From: Bufo bufo
Lineage: Eukaryota; Chordata; Amphibia; Anura; Bufonidae
Direction: 5' to 3'
Length of the DNA stretch: 64,000 nt
NCBI RefSeq assembly: GCF_905171765.1
Contig: NC_053397.1
Span: 117,362,378 to 117,426,377 of the forward strand
Under the pieces are notes generated by a model. That model was not told the origin of the DNA. It ran no database searches and saw nothing but the letters and a program-made list of their open reading frames with translations. Position 1 is the first letter of the stretch, and the number at the start of each line of letters is the position of its first letter. Positions 9,841-21,321 of the stretch are shown here, one piece after another. Made by a program: the position numbers and the translations under genes.

Positions 9841-12590
9841 ATGAATCCAAGTTCACCGTACATAAATTAATAGCGGAGGTAGAAGCAACAGAAGCGGAGT
9901 ACATCGTTACTCCGGATGTGACAATGGAAAAGAGATGGTGGGAGGCACAGCAAAAACGGAATGACAATCTATTACTAACTGCTAAAAAGAAAAGTTTTTT
10001 TTCAGAAACAATCCTACTATGAAGGCGAAAAGGCAGGCAGATTGTTAGCGATAATCTCTAAAGCCCAACAACAAACATACATAGCAGCCCTTCGAGATAG
10101 GGAGGGGAACATACACACATCACCAGAGCATATACTCTGAATCATGCACTGATTTTACTCTTCTCTATATGAGGTCAAGATGTATGCATCAGATGAGGAA
10201 TTGCTGGGGTTCCTACACCCGCTACATTTTAATACTTTCTCTGAAGAACAAAGAAACATGCTTGATGGGCCTATAACAATAAAAGAAAAAGAAATGGAAT
10301 TAGCCCTAAGTGATATGTCCAATAATAAAGCTCCAGGCAAAGATGGGATACCGGTAGAAATATATAAATCTTATGCTTAAACACTTCTGCCCCAGTTGTT
10401 GGGGGTATGTGAGGACGCTAGAGATTCAGGCAGATTACCACCATCCATGAATGAAGCCATAATTATATTACTACCAAAACCAGGTAAAGACATTTTAGAA
10501 GCAGACTCCTATAGACCTATATCTTTGCTTCCAGTAGACGTGAAGATATTGGCAAAAGTATTGACGAATTGTCTAAATACGGTAATAACATCTTTCATAC
10601 ATACGGACCAAGCTGGCTTTATGCCAAATATGTCCACAGCTGTGAATATTAGGCGTCTATACTTAAGTATCCAAGCGGGCCAGGTCCACACCGCGAATGC
10701 GGCGGTCGCATCTCTTGATGCGGCCAAGGCATTTGATAGTGTGGAATGGCGGTATCTGTGGTCTGTACTTAAGAAAATGGGCTTTGGCCCTGAGTTCATA
10801 AAGTGGATACAATTATTATATGTTAGTCCTAGAGCGTCAGTGAGTTAAATAGCAATCTTTCAGATTAGGGATCGACCGATATTGATTTTTTAGGGCCGAT
10901 ACCGATAATTTGTGAACTTTCAGGCCGATAGCCGATAATTTATACCGATATTCTGGGAATTTTCATTTTTGAGAAAAAAAAAATTCCTACACAAATCTGC
11001 TGAAAATTAATATGTTTATTGTTAATGTGTATTTTTTTGTTTATTGTTAATGTGTATTTTTTTTTTTATAAGTCTTTTTCATTTATACTTAATATTTTTG
11101 TGTTTTTTTTTTTTTTTTACTAACTTTTAGCCCCCTTAGGGACTAGAACCCTTGTCCTATTCCCCCTGATAGATCTCTATCAGGGTGAATAGGATCTCAC
11201 ACTGTCCCTGCTGCTCTGTGCATAGTGCACACAGCAGCATGGAGCTTACCATGGCAGCCAGGGCTTCAATAGCGTCCTGGCTGCCATGGTAACCGATCGG
11301 AGCCCCAGGCTTACACAGCTGGGGCTCCGATCGGAGGAGCAGGGGAGAGGGGATCCTGTGGCCACTGCCACCAATGAGTAATACTGGGTGGGGGGGGGGG
11401 GCGCACTGCGCCACCAATGTTTTTACTATTGGCCGGGATTGGGGTGGGGGCGCACTGCGCCACCAATGATTAATACTGGGGGGCCTGGGGGTGGGGGCGC
11501 ACTGCGCCACCAATGAAGATAAGTCTCTCAATCATTCATATACAGGAGGCGGGAGCTGGCTGCAGAATCACATAGCCGGCTCCCGACCTCTATGAGCGGT
11601 AGCTGCGATCCGCGGCACCTGAGGAGTTAACTACCGCGGATCGCAGCTATCGCTCATAGAGGCCGGGAGCCGGCTATGTGATTCTGCAGCCAGCTCCCGC
11701 CTCCTGTATATGAATGAATGAAAGGCTTATCTTCATTGGTGGCGCAGCGGCCACAGCCCCTCCCCTCCTCTTGTCTTCTCTTCTGTCATTGGCGGCAGCA
11801 GCACAGGGGGAGGAGACACTGCTTCCTTCTCCCCTGTGCTGCTGAGGGAACACGGAGAGCGCTGACAGCAGCGCGTTCTGTGTTCCCCATACGTTATCGG
11901 TATATCGGCAAAATAGATACCGATAACGTTCAAAATCCTCAATATCGGCCGATAATATCGGCCAAACCGATAATCGGTCGATCCCTATTTCAGATCCATT
12001 CCAAATTTATAGGTTGACTAGGCAGGGGTGCCCGTTGTCACCACTATTATTTGCGGTGGCAATAGAGCCACTAGCTGAAGCCCTGAGAACTGCGAGCCTA
12101 GTGAAAGACTTTCAATATGGAAATCTCACTGAAAAAGTCGCACTGTATGCCGATGACTTACTGCTATTTTTGGAGGATTGGGAAACATCCCTCCCAAAGG
12201 CCATTAAGGTTATAAATTACTTTGGCCAACTATCTGGATTAAACATAAATTGGTCAAAATCTGTCATAATGCCCTTGTCTAACAAAGAGAATTCGACCCC
12301 GCTAGATGTACCGGACCTCAGTCGTTACATCTTTTAAATACTTAGGGGTGAAAATATCTGCTGATACATGAGAATTTGGAGATCTAAACCTGGTACCTTT
12401 ACTTGAAAGGTTCAGAAGTAAAATGCAAGTGTGGACTAAGTTACCCCATGCTGATTGGTAGAGCCAATCTTATTAAAATGATTCTCATGCCCCAATTGTT
12501 GTATCTTATCCACAATGCACCAACATGGATCCCACTCCCGTTCTTCTATAAGGTCAATGCAATCTTTAGAGACCTCATATTGTCAAGGTA
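9841..12590 (+). pseudogene. L1 ORF2 linker and reverse transcriptase (interrupted)
   Basis: Reverse transcriptase of the L1. A linker with YEGEKAGRLLA precedes the fingers motif NNKAPGKDGIPVE (about 10321-10360) and LLPKPGKD....YRPISLLPVD (10468-10540), then DQAGFMP and the palm motif ASLDAAKAFDSVEW (10707-10748). A hAT MITE is inserted at 10866-11987. After it come TRQGCPLSPLLFA and the catalytic YADDLLLFL (12145-12174), then GLNINWSKS. A frameshift follows near 12335, with GRANLIKMILMPQLLYL at about 12456-12510. The sequence is lost at about 12590 where an AT-rich insert begins. The YADD box is intact, but stops occur at 10378 and elsewhere. Confidence 0.9.
10866..11987. mobile_element. 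hAT-type MITE with 8-bp target duplication
   Basis: Termini tagggatcgaccgat and its inverse atcggtcgatccct are flanked by the 8-bp duplication tttcagat (10858-10865 and 11988-11995), as expected for hAT. Non-coding, 1122 bp. The subterminal regions are rich in 'ccgata' words. The interior has hairpins at 11155-11198 (cctgatag...ctatcagg), 11248-11291 (ccatggcagcc), 11294-11335 (gatcggagcccc), a ccaccaatg minisatellite (about 11368-11515), and a long hairpin (about 11545-11708). The interior is shared with the MITE at 30353, although the ends differ. Inserted in the L1 RT. Confidence 0.92.
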
Positions 12591-13191
12591 TATCTTTTAT
12601 ATAAAATATAAATATTTTATATAAAAAATAAAATGTCAATAAAATATGGAAATCAGTCAGGAAATCCACTAGGCGGACATAAAACGCCTTTTGTTTTATC
12701 TTGAGACTCCAAATTTAATTTATGCAATTCATGAAAACAAAGGGGCAATCAATTATGCAAAATATATGTAATAATTTGTTTATAAATGAGTAAAAATCCA
12801 ATATTAAACAGACATAAGACCAATAGATAGACAAATTGACGCAGTACCAACAAACCACCACTAAATGGTGCTGTAACCCACTATTACTTTCTCACCAGCA
12901 CAGAATTATTTGAAGTAACATATGATAAGATATACAGTGGGATGCGAAAGTTTGGGCAACCTTGTTAATAGGGATGAGCGATACCAAATTTTGAGGTGTC
13001 CGTGACACGGACCCGAACCCGAACATTTTCGTAAAAGTCCGGGTTCGTGTTCGGCGCTTTCTTGGCGCTTTTTGAAAGGCTGCAAAGCAGCCAATCAACA
13101 AGCGTCATACTACTTGCCCCAAGAGGCCATCACAGCCTTGCCTACTATTGGCATGGCTGTGATTGGCCAGTGCAGCATGTGACCCAGCCTC

Positions 13192-13198
13192 TATATAA
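13192..13198 (+). promoter_or_regulatory. TATA box of hAT copy 1
   Basis: TATATAA in cctctatataagcttggg, preceded by an inverted CCAAT box (ATTGG, 13162-13166). The same block is conserved at 52947 in copy 2, which supports a real promoter of the element. Confidence 0.65.
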
Positions 13199-13461
13199 GC
13201 TTGGGTCACGTAGCGCTGCACGTCACTCTGCTGATTCAAGCATAGGGAGAGGTTGCTGCTGCGACGTTAGGGCGAGATTAGGCAGATTAACTCCTCCAAA
13301 AGACTTCATTCTGTGATCGATCTGCAGCTGTGGATCATTGAAGTGCTAATATCGACTTGCTCACTTTTTTGAGGCTGCCCAGAGCGTTTTTAGATCACTT
13401 TTTTCTGGGGTGATCGGCGGCCATTTTGTGGCTTGTGGTGCGCCAGCACAAGCTATCACCA

Positions 13462-13680
13462 AGTGTATTTAACCATCAATAGTGTGGTTATTTTTTGCTA
13501 TATCCTACATCAGCTGCAGGCTGAGCCTGTGTCACCGAAGTGCATTTAACCATCAACAGTCTGGTTATTTTTTGGCCATATACTACATCTGGTGCAGGCT
13601 GAGCCTGTGTCACCCAAGTGCATTTAACCATCAATAGTGTGGTTATTTTTTGGCCATATACTACATCAGGGGCAAGTTAA
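13462..13680 (+). repeat. 78-bp tandem repeat in the hAT leader
   Basis: Three copies of a unit containing taaccatcaatagtgtggtt and gcaggctgagcctgtgtcac, at spacings of 77 and 78 bp. Confidence 0.85.
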
Positions 13681-13682
13681 GC

Positions 13683-14133
13683 CTGTCACCCAGCGCCTAA
13701 AAAATAGACCTGACATTTCTATTCAACCAAATCTGTACTGTTTTTAGCTGGTCAAGTTATTTGTAGTGACCGTAAAAGTACACTTTTTGTTCTGGGTTGA
13801 AAAACTATTCCCAAATTTTCCATTCTCAAAATAACTAGTTTCTGCTATATGAGGCCTACTTGAAATCTATCCCAAAAAGGATATCTTACATTGAAGGTGC
13901 TGATAGTGTCATTCAGAAAAACTTAACACACACGCTACCGTGCAGATACAAGTCTAATTCTGTGATTAAACCTATACCTGTCACACAGCGCAAAAAAAAA
14001 AACAGGCCTCACATTTCTATTCAACCAAATCTGTACTGTTTTAGCTGGTCAAGTTATTTGTAGTGACCGTAAAAGCACACTTTTTGTTCTGGGTTGAAAA
14101 ACTATTCCCAAATTTGCCATTCTCAAAATTGTG
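13683..14133 (+). repeat. About 1.5 copies of the satellite-like 297-bp unit in the hAT leader
   Basis: A partial unit (13683-13836) and a full one (about 13837-14133) with a spacing of 298 bp, ending 13 bp before the transposase ATG. Shared words with the satellite at 52975-64000 include aggcctactt, aaatctatccc, aaggtgctgatag, acacacgctac, aagtctaattctgt, and the cctgtcac..agcgc block. The satellite monomer is therefore a diverged relative of this leader unit. Confidence 0.9.
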
Positions 14134-14146
14134 GTGAACGGGAACA

Positions 14147-16032
14147 ATGAGGAAAACATCTAATAAGGGACGCGGACGTGGACATGGTCGTGGTGGTGTT
14201 AGTGGACCCTCTGGTGCTGGGAGAGGACGTGGCCGTTCTGCCAAAGCCACACGTCCTAGTGAACCAACTACCTCAGGTCCCAGTAGCCAGCAGAATTTAC
14301 AGCGATATTTGGTGGGGCCCAATGCCGTTCTAAGGATGGTAAGGCCTGAGCAGGTACAGGCATTAGTCAATTGGGTGGCCGACAGTGGATCCAGCACGTT
14401 CACATTATCTCCCACCCAGTCTTCTGCAGAAAGCGCACAGATGGCGCATGAAAACCAAGCCCATCGGTCTGTCACATCACCCCCATGCATATCAGGGAGA
14501 CTGTCTGAGCCTCAAGTTATGCAGCAGTCTCTTATGCTGTTTGAAGACTCTGCTGGCAGGGTTTCCCAAGGGCATCCACCTAGCCCTTCCCCAGGGGTGG
14601 AAGAGATAGAATGCACTAACGCACAACCACTTATTTTTCCTGATGATGAGGACATGGGAATACCACCTCAGCACGTCTCTGATGATGGCGAAACACAGGT
14701 GCCAACTGCTGCGTCTTTCTGCAGTGTGCAGACTGAACAGGAGGTCAGGGATCAAGACTGGGTGGAAGACGATGCAGGGGACGATGAGGTCCTAGACCCC
14801 ACATGGAATGAAGGTCGTGCCACTGACTTTCACAGTTCGGAGGAAGAGGCAGTGGTGAGACCGAGCCAACAGCGTAGCAAAAGAGGGAGCAGTGGGCAAA
14901 ATCAGAACACCCGCCGCCAAGAGACGCCGCCTGCTACTGACCGCCGCCATCTGGGACCGAGCACCCCAAAGGCAGCTTCAAGGAGTTCCCTGGCATGGCA
15001 CTTCTTCAAACAATGTGCTGACGACAAGACCCGAGTGGTAGCCTGAAGCGAGGCATTAACGTTCTGAACCTTAGCACAACCTGCATGACCAGGCACCTGC
15101 ATGCAAAGCATGAACTGCAGTGGAGTAAACACCTTAAAAACAAGGAACTCACTCAGGCTCCCCCTGCTACCTCTTCTGCTGCTGCCGCCGCCTCGGCCTC
15201 TTCTGCTGCTGCTGCCGCCTCGGCCTCTTCCTCCGCCTCTAGAGGAACGTTGGCACCTGCCGCCCAGCAAACATGGGATGTACCACCAACACCACCACCT
15301 GCGTCACCAAGCATCTCAACCATGTCACACGGCAGCGTTCAGCTCTCCATCTCACAAACATTTGAGAGAAAGCGTAAATTCCCACCTAGCCACCCTAGAT
15401 CCCTGGCCCTGAATGCCAGCATTTCTAAAATACTGGCCTATGAAATGCTGTCATTTAGGCTGGTGGACACACACAGCTTCAAACAGCTCATGTCGCTTGC
15501 TGTCCCACAGTATGTTGTTCCCAGCCGGCACTACTTTTTCAAGAGAGCCGTGCCTTCCCTGCACAACCAAGTGTCCGATAAAATCAAGTGTGCACTGCGC
15601 AACGCCATCTGTGGCAAGGTCCACCTAACCACAGATATGTGGATCAGTAAGCACGGCCAGGGACGCTATATCTCCCTAACTGCACACTGGGTAAATGTAG
15701 TGGCGGCTGGGCCCCAGGCGGAGAGCTGTTTGGCTCACGTCCTTCCGCCGCCAAGGATCGCAGGGCAACATTCTTTGCCTCCTGTCTCCTCCTACTCAGC
15801 TTCCTCCTCCTCTTCTTCCACCTGCTCATCCAGTCAGCCACACACCTTCACCACCAACTTCAGCACAGCCCGGGATAAACGTCAGCAGGCCGTTCTGAAA
15901 CTCATATGTTTGGGGGACAGGCCCCACACCGCACAGGAGTTGTGGCGGGGTATAGAACAACAGACCGACGAGTGGTTGCTGCCGGTGAGCCTCAAGCCCG
16001 GCCTGGTGGTGTGCGATAATGGGACCATCATG
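14147..16032 (+). pseudogene. BED-finger hAT transposase, N-terminal two thirds (broken)
   Basis: From ATG 14147 the protein has an RG-rich basic N-terminus (residues 1-40: GRGRGHGRG..., GRGRGRS), then an acidic, Ser/Pro-rich linker. Near residue 285 a BED zinc finger begins (SSLAWHFFKQC....TRVV). A stop at 15044 and a frameshift break it, and its second half MTRHLHAKH follows in another frame from 15085. Then come poly-Ala/Ser, and the RNase H-like core of a ZBED-type hAT transposase: LTTDMWIS..GQGRYISLTAHW (about 15628-15690, with the first catalytic Asp) and VVCDNG (about 16009-16023, the second Asp). The catalytic Glu and the dimerisation domain are lost to the truncation at 16030. Confidence 0.85.
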
Positions 16033-16160
16033 TAGGAGAGACACACAGTGATATTTGAGAAGTGAAATGAAGTTTATTGGATTTACAGAAAGTGTGCTAT
16101 AATTGTTTAAACAAAATTAGGCAGGTGCATAAATTTGGGCACCACAAAAAAGAAATTAAA

Positions 16161-17183
16161 TCAATATTTAGTAGATCCTCCTTTTGCTGAAATTACAGCC
16201 TCTAAACGCTTCCTGTAGGTTCCAATGAGAGTCTTGATTCTGGTTGAATTTATTTTGGACCATTCCTCTTTACAAAACATCTTTAGTTCATTCAGGTTTG
16301 ATGGCTTCCAAGCATGGACAGCTCTCTTTAAGTCACACCACAGATTTTCAATTATAGTCAGGTCTGGAGACTGAGATGGCCATTCCAGGACGTTGTACTT
16401 GTTCCTCTACATAAATGCCATAGTGGATTTTGAGCAGTGTTTAGGGTCGTTGTCTTGTTGAAAGATCCAGCCCCGGCGCAGCTTCAGCTTTGTCACTGAT
16501 TCCTGGACATTGGTCTCCAGAATCTGCTGATACTGAGTGGAATCCATGCGTCCCTCAACTTTGACAAGATTCCCAGTCCCTGCACTGGCCACACAGCCCC
16601 ACAGCATGATGGAACCACCACCATATTTTACTGTACGTAGCAGGTGTTTTTCTTGGAATGCTGTGTTCTTTTTCCTCCATGCATAACGCCCCTTGTTATG
16701 GCCAAATAACTCAATTTTAGTTTCATCAGTCCACAGCACCTTATTCCAAAATGAAGCTGGCTTGTCCAAATGTGCTTTAGCCCACCTCAAGCGGCACTTT
16801 TTGTGCTGTGGGCGGAGAAAAGGCTTCCTCTGCATCACTCTCGCATACAGCATCTCCTTGTGTAAAGTGCGCCGAATGGTTGAACGATGCACAGTGACTC
16901 CATCTGCAGCAAGATGATGTTGTAGGTCTTTGGTGCTGGTCTGTGGGTTGACTCTGACTGTTCTCACCATCCGTCGCTTCTGTCTATCCGAGATTTTTCT
17001 TGGTCTGCCACTTCCAGCCTTAACTTGAACTGAGCCTGTGGTCTTCCATTTCCTCAATATGTTCCTAACTGTGGAAACAAACAGCTGAAATCTCCGAGAC
17101 AGCTTTCTGTATCCTTCACCTAAACAATGATGGTGAACAATCTTTGTCTTCAGGTCATTTGAGAGTTGTTTTGAGACCCCCAT
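16161..17183 (-). pseudogene. Tc1-family B transposase with one amber stop
   Basis: A 341-codon minus-strand frame from ATG 17183 (MGVSKQLSNDLKTKIV) to TGA at 16161, the usual 340-residue Tc1 length. The HTH region (LSRRFQL..STVRNILRKWK), the GRPRK hook, and the DDE residues in WTDETKIELFG, QQDNDPKH and a SPDL..IENLW motif are all readable. The only inactivating change I find is a TAG at 16407-16409 (cta on the plus strand), between the second Asp and the Glu. Apart from this stop the frame seems unbroken, so it is the best preserved transposase in the window. Confidence 0.9.
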
Positions 17184-18817
17184 GTTGCTACTCTTCAGAG
17201 AAAATTAAGAGGAGGGAAACTTACAATTGACCCCCTTAAATACTCTTTCTCATAATTGGATTCACCTGTGTATGTAGGTCAGGGGTCACTGAGCTTACCA
17301 AGCCAATTTGAGTTCCAATAATTAGTTCTAAAGGTTTTGGAATCAATAAAATAACAACAGTGCCCAAATTTATGCACCTGCCTAATTTTGTTTAAACAAT
17401 TATACAGAAATTACACACTTTCTGTAAATCCAATAAACTTCATTTTACTTCTCAAATATCACTGTGTGTGTCTCCTATATGATATATTTAACTGACATTT
17501 TTTATCGTAACAACCAACGATTTATACAGGAAAATCATGACGATTAACAAGGTTGCCCAAACTTTCGCATCCCACTGTAAATGCTATATCTTTATCAAAC
17601 AGACCAATAATTAATACATCAAGAGAAACTCAGGATTTTCTGTTTACCAACAGGTTATAACATGACAAACACAGATTAATACAAGAACAATAAATGTTGT
17701 CTCTTGACTCTGTCTCAGCCTATGACCATCAAAAATATAAATGATATTAATATGACATTATACCCCACTTGGCAATCAGACTATGGAAATATAATTTCCC
17801 AGAGTTTTTCCTCTACTCGGATAATGTCTAATCTCCCATTAGCAATATGCATCTTTGCTAAGAGGACAACTAGCATTTAGGGAGGTGTTTAACACTATAC
17901 GTTCCCACAGTATGGGAACTCTCGACTATATGCTGAGAGGAATATCTTATTAATATCACAAGCAAAAAGTATAACATACGTTACCAAGTCAAGGATGGGC
18001 AGAGTTTCGGATGGAACCAGTTCTCAGGAGTTCTCTAGTAGTCAAAATATAATTCAAGTTTCTTTTGATATCCTTTCTTATGATCTGATCTGATGGTTTT
18101 GATCTCCATTTCCCCTATGTTCCTATCCAGCAGTACTTATCCTCCCTGATATCTTACGTTACCACCTCCTGGATTATGATCTCCCAATCAACTGAGGAGG
18201 GTGTAACGTATTTTAATACTACTATGATATAATCTTAACCCTTGATATGCTGGAGAAAACAAGTTATAAAATAATATAATATTTGTCCATCTACCTCTAG
18301 ATGGCACTGTTGTACCATATAACAATTTCAACATTAATTCTAAATACCTAATAATACGTTCATATGACCTTTTCAACCTCTCGAATATACATCAGTATTA
18401 AGGGTTTCTTCCTGACATTTTAATTACCCATAATCTAGACATGTTGGAGTCACCATCTTCTACTGTTTCTTCAGGGACAATGGGCCCTTTTACTTGACAT
18501 CCGGGTTCATTAACTTGCCCACATGGCTGGCTAATAATATTCAGCTCTCCTCATGAAACCCAATTAGTAGGAAGACAACTTCAATACTTTCTAAACCTCC
18601 TAAGGTTATATCCAATCAGTGAAATATACATGGCATAAAATATATATTCTAAATGAGATATATATATATATCGACACACACTGTTACACATGGATGACAT
18701 ATTATATAATGCATTAGTTAAGATATGTTGCAAATTTAAATACACCACACAGGAATATATAGAATATAATTATGAAGACATAAATGGGACATTCACACAC
18801 CCAATTCTTCCTATAAA

Positions 18818-19470
18818 TGTAATGACCGGCGACACGCAAAGGGAGGGAAATGGGAAGGCCCTGTCCAAGGGAGAGGGAAAGATGGTGACCCCTGACTCAC
18901 CTTGCGGCTGGCACCTGACTGCCCTGACGTCCCTAGACGGGTTCCTCACCCGTACGCCGATCACGTGCCTAAACCCTGGCTTTCCCTAAGATGAGCCCTA
19001 TGTAGTGAACGGGGCTGTGGGATCACTAGTCCGCACCACTGACACTAAGAGGAAAACACCAAGGAGAGGACAGACAATACAGACAAACATATAATACCCA
19101 GGTGGGCGACAACAGCAGACCACCAAGGCCCAACAGGGATCCGGAGGGTAATGTTCTGGAACAACAACCAGGGAACACGGCTACACAGCTCCAGTGGGTC
19201 AGTATAGAAGTCCAGGCAGGAAGCTCTATATCTGGCAACCAGAGAAGTGAGAGATTGGAATATAAGGAGGTTGGGATTGCTGAACAAGAAACAGCTGAGG
19301 AGGAGGAGCTACAGATCCCTGAGTGAGCCAAAAAGGATTGCAAGGCAAACCCAGAAAGCTACCATTAATAAACAGCACTGTTTTTAGACATAGAGCGCGC
19401 AGCCACCCGCTGCGACTTCCTGACCCCGGGTATAACGGAGTCAGGCGTGGCTCTTGACACCCTTGTGACA
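18818..19470. mobile_element. Solo LTR with 5-bp target duplication
   Basis: 653 bp starting tgtaatgacc and ending cttgtgaca (TG...CA), flanked by ataaa on both sides (18813-18817 and 19471-19475). A polyadenylation signal AATAAA lies at about 19367 within ccattaataaacagc, which suggests plus orientation. No internal retroviral genes are nearby. Typical of recombination between two LTRs. The family is not recognised. Confidence 0.75.
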
Positions 19471-19790
19471 ATAAAATAGACTTCCCTAATGACTTTGTAA
19501 TGAAGTAAAATAATACATTGCTATTCAAATGGTTCTCTCTCACAGACACATGTCTGTAGGACCCATCATAGCATTAACAGATATACCACATCTGCTCAAT
19601 AATTTTAAGAGACAATATACTCTGTCCCTACAAACATTTTACCCAAACTGAACTCAGCATAACCTCATCTCGGCCTGTTTCAATCCTATAGAGAAATATT
19701 AGACTCTGGTTCAATTTGTCTCTACTCTTAAAGGCAATGAGCATTGACATTTAAACTATAATATTTTCAGATAAGACTGTACACTTATGA

Positions 19791-20984
19791 AAATGCATGA
19801 CAATATGGAAACGAGGACTTACAGACCTAAAACACATGGGGGATTAGCTTTACCAGACCCATGGGTATATTATGTCGCGGCCCAACTACAAAATATATCA
19901 GGGGCTGGGGAGACAGTGAAAACCTAAACAAGACGGGGAGGATTGTGAAAACAAGGTCTACTATCAGCCTTCGAGGATGGTACCTTCTATAATAGAAGTA
20001 CGCAATACCAGATACTAGGTGTGATACACAAAATATAGTGGAAAGCTAGGTCCATGGCTAAAATAACTGGATATACATTATATACGCCAATATGGCCAAA
20101 CTATATGTATTAAGAAATAGGCAAAGTATCAGAAATGAAAGTGTGGGAGCGATATGGTCTTAATAGGATGGCTCATTTATTTTCTAATAATACCCTAAAC
20201 GAATTTGCACAACTACAACAAGAATTTAATATACCACATAAATCCTTTTATTTATATTTACAGCTCAGACATGCAATAGAATCACAAGAAAGTATTGTTC
20301 AGGCACCAAAACATAGTATTCTAGACCACAACACAGGGGAGCACAAATGGGGTGATATCCCTCCACTACAAAACTCTTATGGAAATGCAACACAAAAATA
20401 GGCCATTAGGATTGTATGGAAAATGGAAGTCTGATATTGGAGATCTGACTGAGGACTTATGGGATGAAGTAATGCAGAATTTTCAAACAATAGCGGTGAG
20501 TGAAGCGCAGAGGGTGTCACAATTGTACTTGATGCACAGGGTATACAGAACCCCGGTACTGTTAAAAAAGATGGGATAAAGAACTGAGGACTGTTGCCCA
20601 AGATGTAATCGGCATAATGCAGACCTAATTCACCTAATGTGGAACTGTCCAAAACTTAGGAGATATTGGATAGAAATTGTGGAATTGATAAATACTGTGT
20701 TTCAAACAAATATAGATGTTACACCACTAAGGTGTGTTTTAGGATGTGTCGAGGTACTGCCAGGAATGGCGAAGAAAAAAAATTCCATTATGCGTATTTT
20801 ATACCAAGCTAGGAAAAGTATTGCACAACACTGGATTGACCCACAGCCGTCAACACTGCATGAGCTAGTAAATAGGGTGCATACTTTAATAAGGTTAGAA
20901 AGATATGTCTATCAGAAGAGAGGATCGATTAAAAAGTTTGAGATAATATGGTTCTCGTGGTTAAAATACTACAACAATTTTTAA
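19791..20984 (+). pseudogene. L1 ORF2, C-terminal region
   Basis: Resumption of ORF2 with HGGLALPDPWVYYVAAQLQN (about 19838-19897), the GGL..P...Y..A.QL block after the RT in L1 proteins. Open pieces follow at 20135-20401 and 20352-20579. A CP.C....ADLIHLMWNCPKL stretch (about 20594-20655) corresponds to the Cys-rich knuckle near the L1 C-terminus. The last frame ends at 20984. Stops and at least three frameshifts are present. Confidence 0.85.
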
Positions 20985-21320
20985 GAGTATAATGGTAAAA
21001 GTGAACCAATACTATTGTAAGCCAAATCATTCACTGCAAGCTGGGAGGTATAGATGTTAACTATATGACTGGTGTGTGAAATGTGATTCTGAGGTCTGAT
21101 AATGACAAATTAGAGGCCCGCGGTCGCATGAGACATGAAGAGGGCATGTAACTGATGTATGGTATTACAAGATTCACCATGGAGATAATTCTGGACTTTA
21201 AATGGTTGCAGGACTGAAGAAGGGATGGGAGGGAGGGGGTGGGTGGGTAAAGGGGATTGTTATTGTAATATTACAATGTTTTCTACAAAACTTTAATAAA
21301 AAATATATGATAAAAAAGAT
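20985..21320 (+). other. L1 3' UTR with G-rich tract
   Basis: Contains ggatgggagggagggggtgg (from about 21220), a G-quadruplex-prone tract typical of L1 3' UTRs, then aataaaaaatatatgataaaa, the likely polyadenylation signal and end of the element. Confidence 0.6.
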
Positions 21321-21321
21321 T

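Larger units (their letters stand above)
12969..16033 (+). mobile_element. BED-type hAT transposon, 5' half only (copy 1)
   Basis: Starts with the hAT terminus tagggatgagcga, directly after cttgttaa in the left end of Tc1 family B. Its subterminal region has repeated cccgaac/gttcggg words, then a TATA-box promoter, a leader with 78-bp repeats and 1.5 copies of a 297-bp unit, and a transposase frame. The 3' half is gone: the frame ends abruptly at about 16030 in Tc1 inverted-repeat sequence, with the short match 'atcat' at the junction. A second copy of the same family begins at 52698. Confidence 0.85.
12935..17577 (-). mobile_element. Tc1-like transposon, family B, split by a hAT
   Basis: Outer ends cagtgggatgcgaaagtttg and its inverse, flanked by TA (12933-12934 and 17578-17579). 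The right inverted repeat is long, over 200 bp. The left one is interrupted after 34 bp by a hAT element (from 12969) and resumes at about 16034 with ggagagacacacagtg. Comparison with the right repeat shows that about 65 bp of the left repeat are missing at that junction. Without the hAT insert the element would be about 1.6 kb, normal for Tc1. Confidence 0.9.
12590..19785. other. AT-rich insert in L1 ORF2, host to a Tc1 and a solo LTR
   Basis: L1 ORF2 stops at about 12590 and resumes at about 19791. After subtracting the Tc1 (12935-17577) and the solo LTR (18818-19470), some 1.9 kb of AT-rich sequence remains (12590-12934, 17580-18812, 19476-19785). I see no coding similarity, terminal repeats or target duplication, and cannot name it. 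It may be another non-coding element, or inserted DNA with a local deletion of the L1. Confidence 0.45.
4345..21320 (+). mobile_element. L1-type LINE, spread over 17 kb by nested insertions
   Basis: Pieces of one plus-strand L1 (Tx/L1 type) appear in order: GC-rich 5' UTR (about 4345-4507), ORF1 (4508-4787 and 6830-7588), an inter-ORF segment (7589-8087), the ORF2 endonuclease (9316-9735), reverse transcriptase (9841-10865 and 11988-12590), the ORF2 C-terminal part with a CCHC-like knuckle (19791-20984), and a 3' UTR with a G-rich tract and an A-rich tail ending near 21320. The pieces are separated by other transposons, several with their own target-site duplications. The order and common orientation make one disrupted copy the simplest reading. 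The 5' boundary is approximate, and I found no clear L1 target-site duplication. Confidence 0.8.

Noticed and set aside
14147..15046. Host RG-rich RNA-binding protein
   Set aside because: The RG-rich start resembles fibrillarin-type proteins, but the frame leads into a BED finger and a hAT RNase H-like core and is preceded by hAT terminal sequence.
15101..15412. Leu/Pro-rich open frame
   Set aside because: Alternative frame of the poly-Ala/Ser region of the hAT transposase.
16034..17475. A separate Tc1 element nested in the hAT
   Set aside because: At first ggagagacacacagtg looked like an element start. The right inverted repeat shows that it is an internal part of the terminal repeat of the same Tc1 (12935-17577), so there is one element with an insertion and deletion.
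18690..18989. 99-codon open frame overlapping the solo LTR edge
   Set aside because: It crosses the LTR boundary and target duplication, so it cannot be an old gene.
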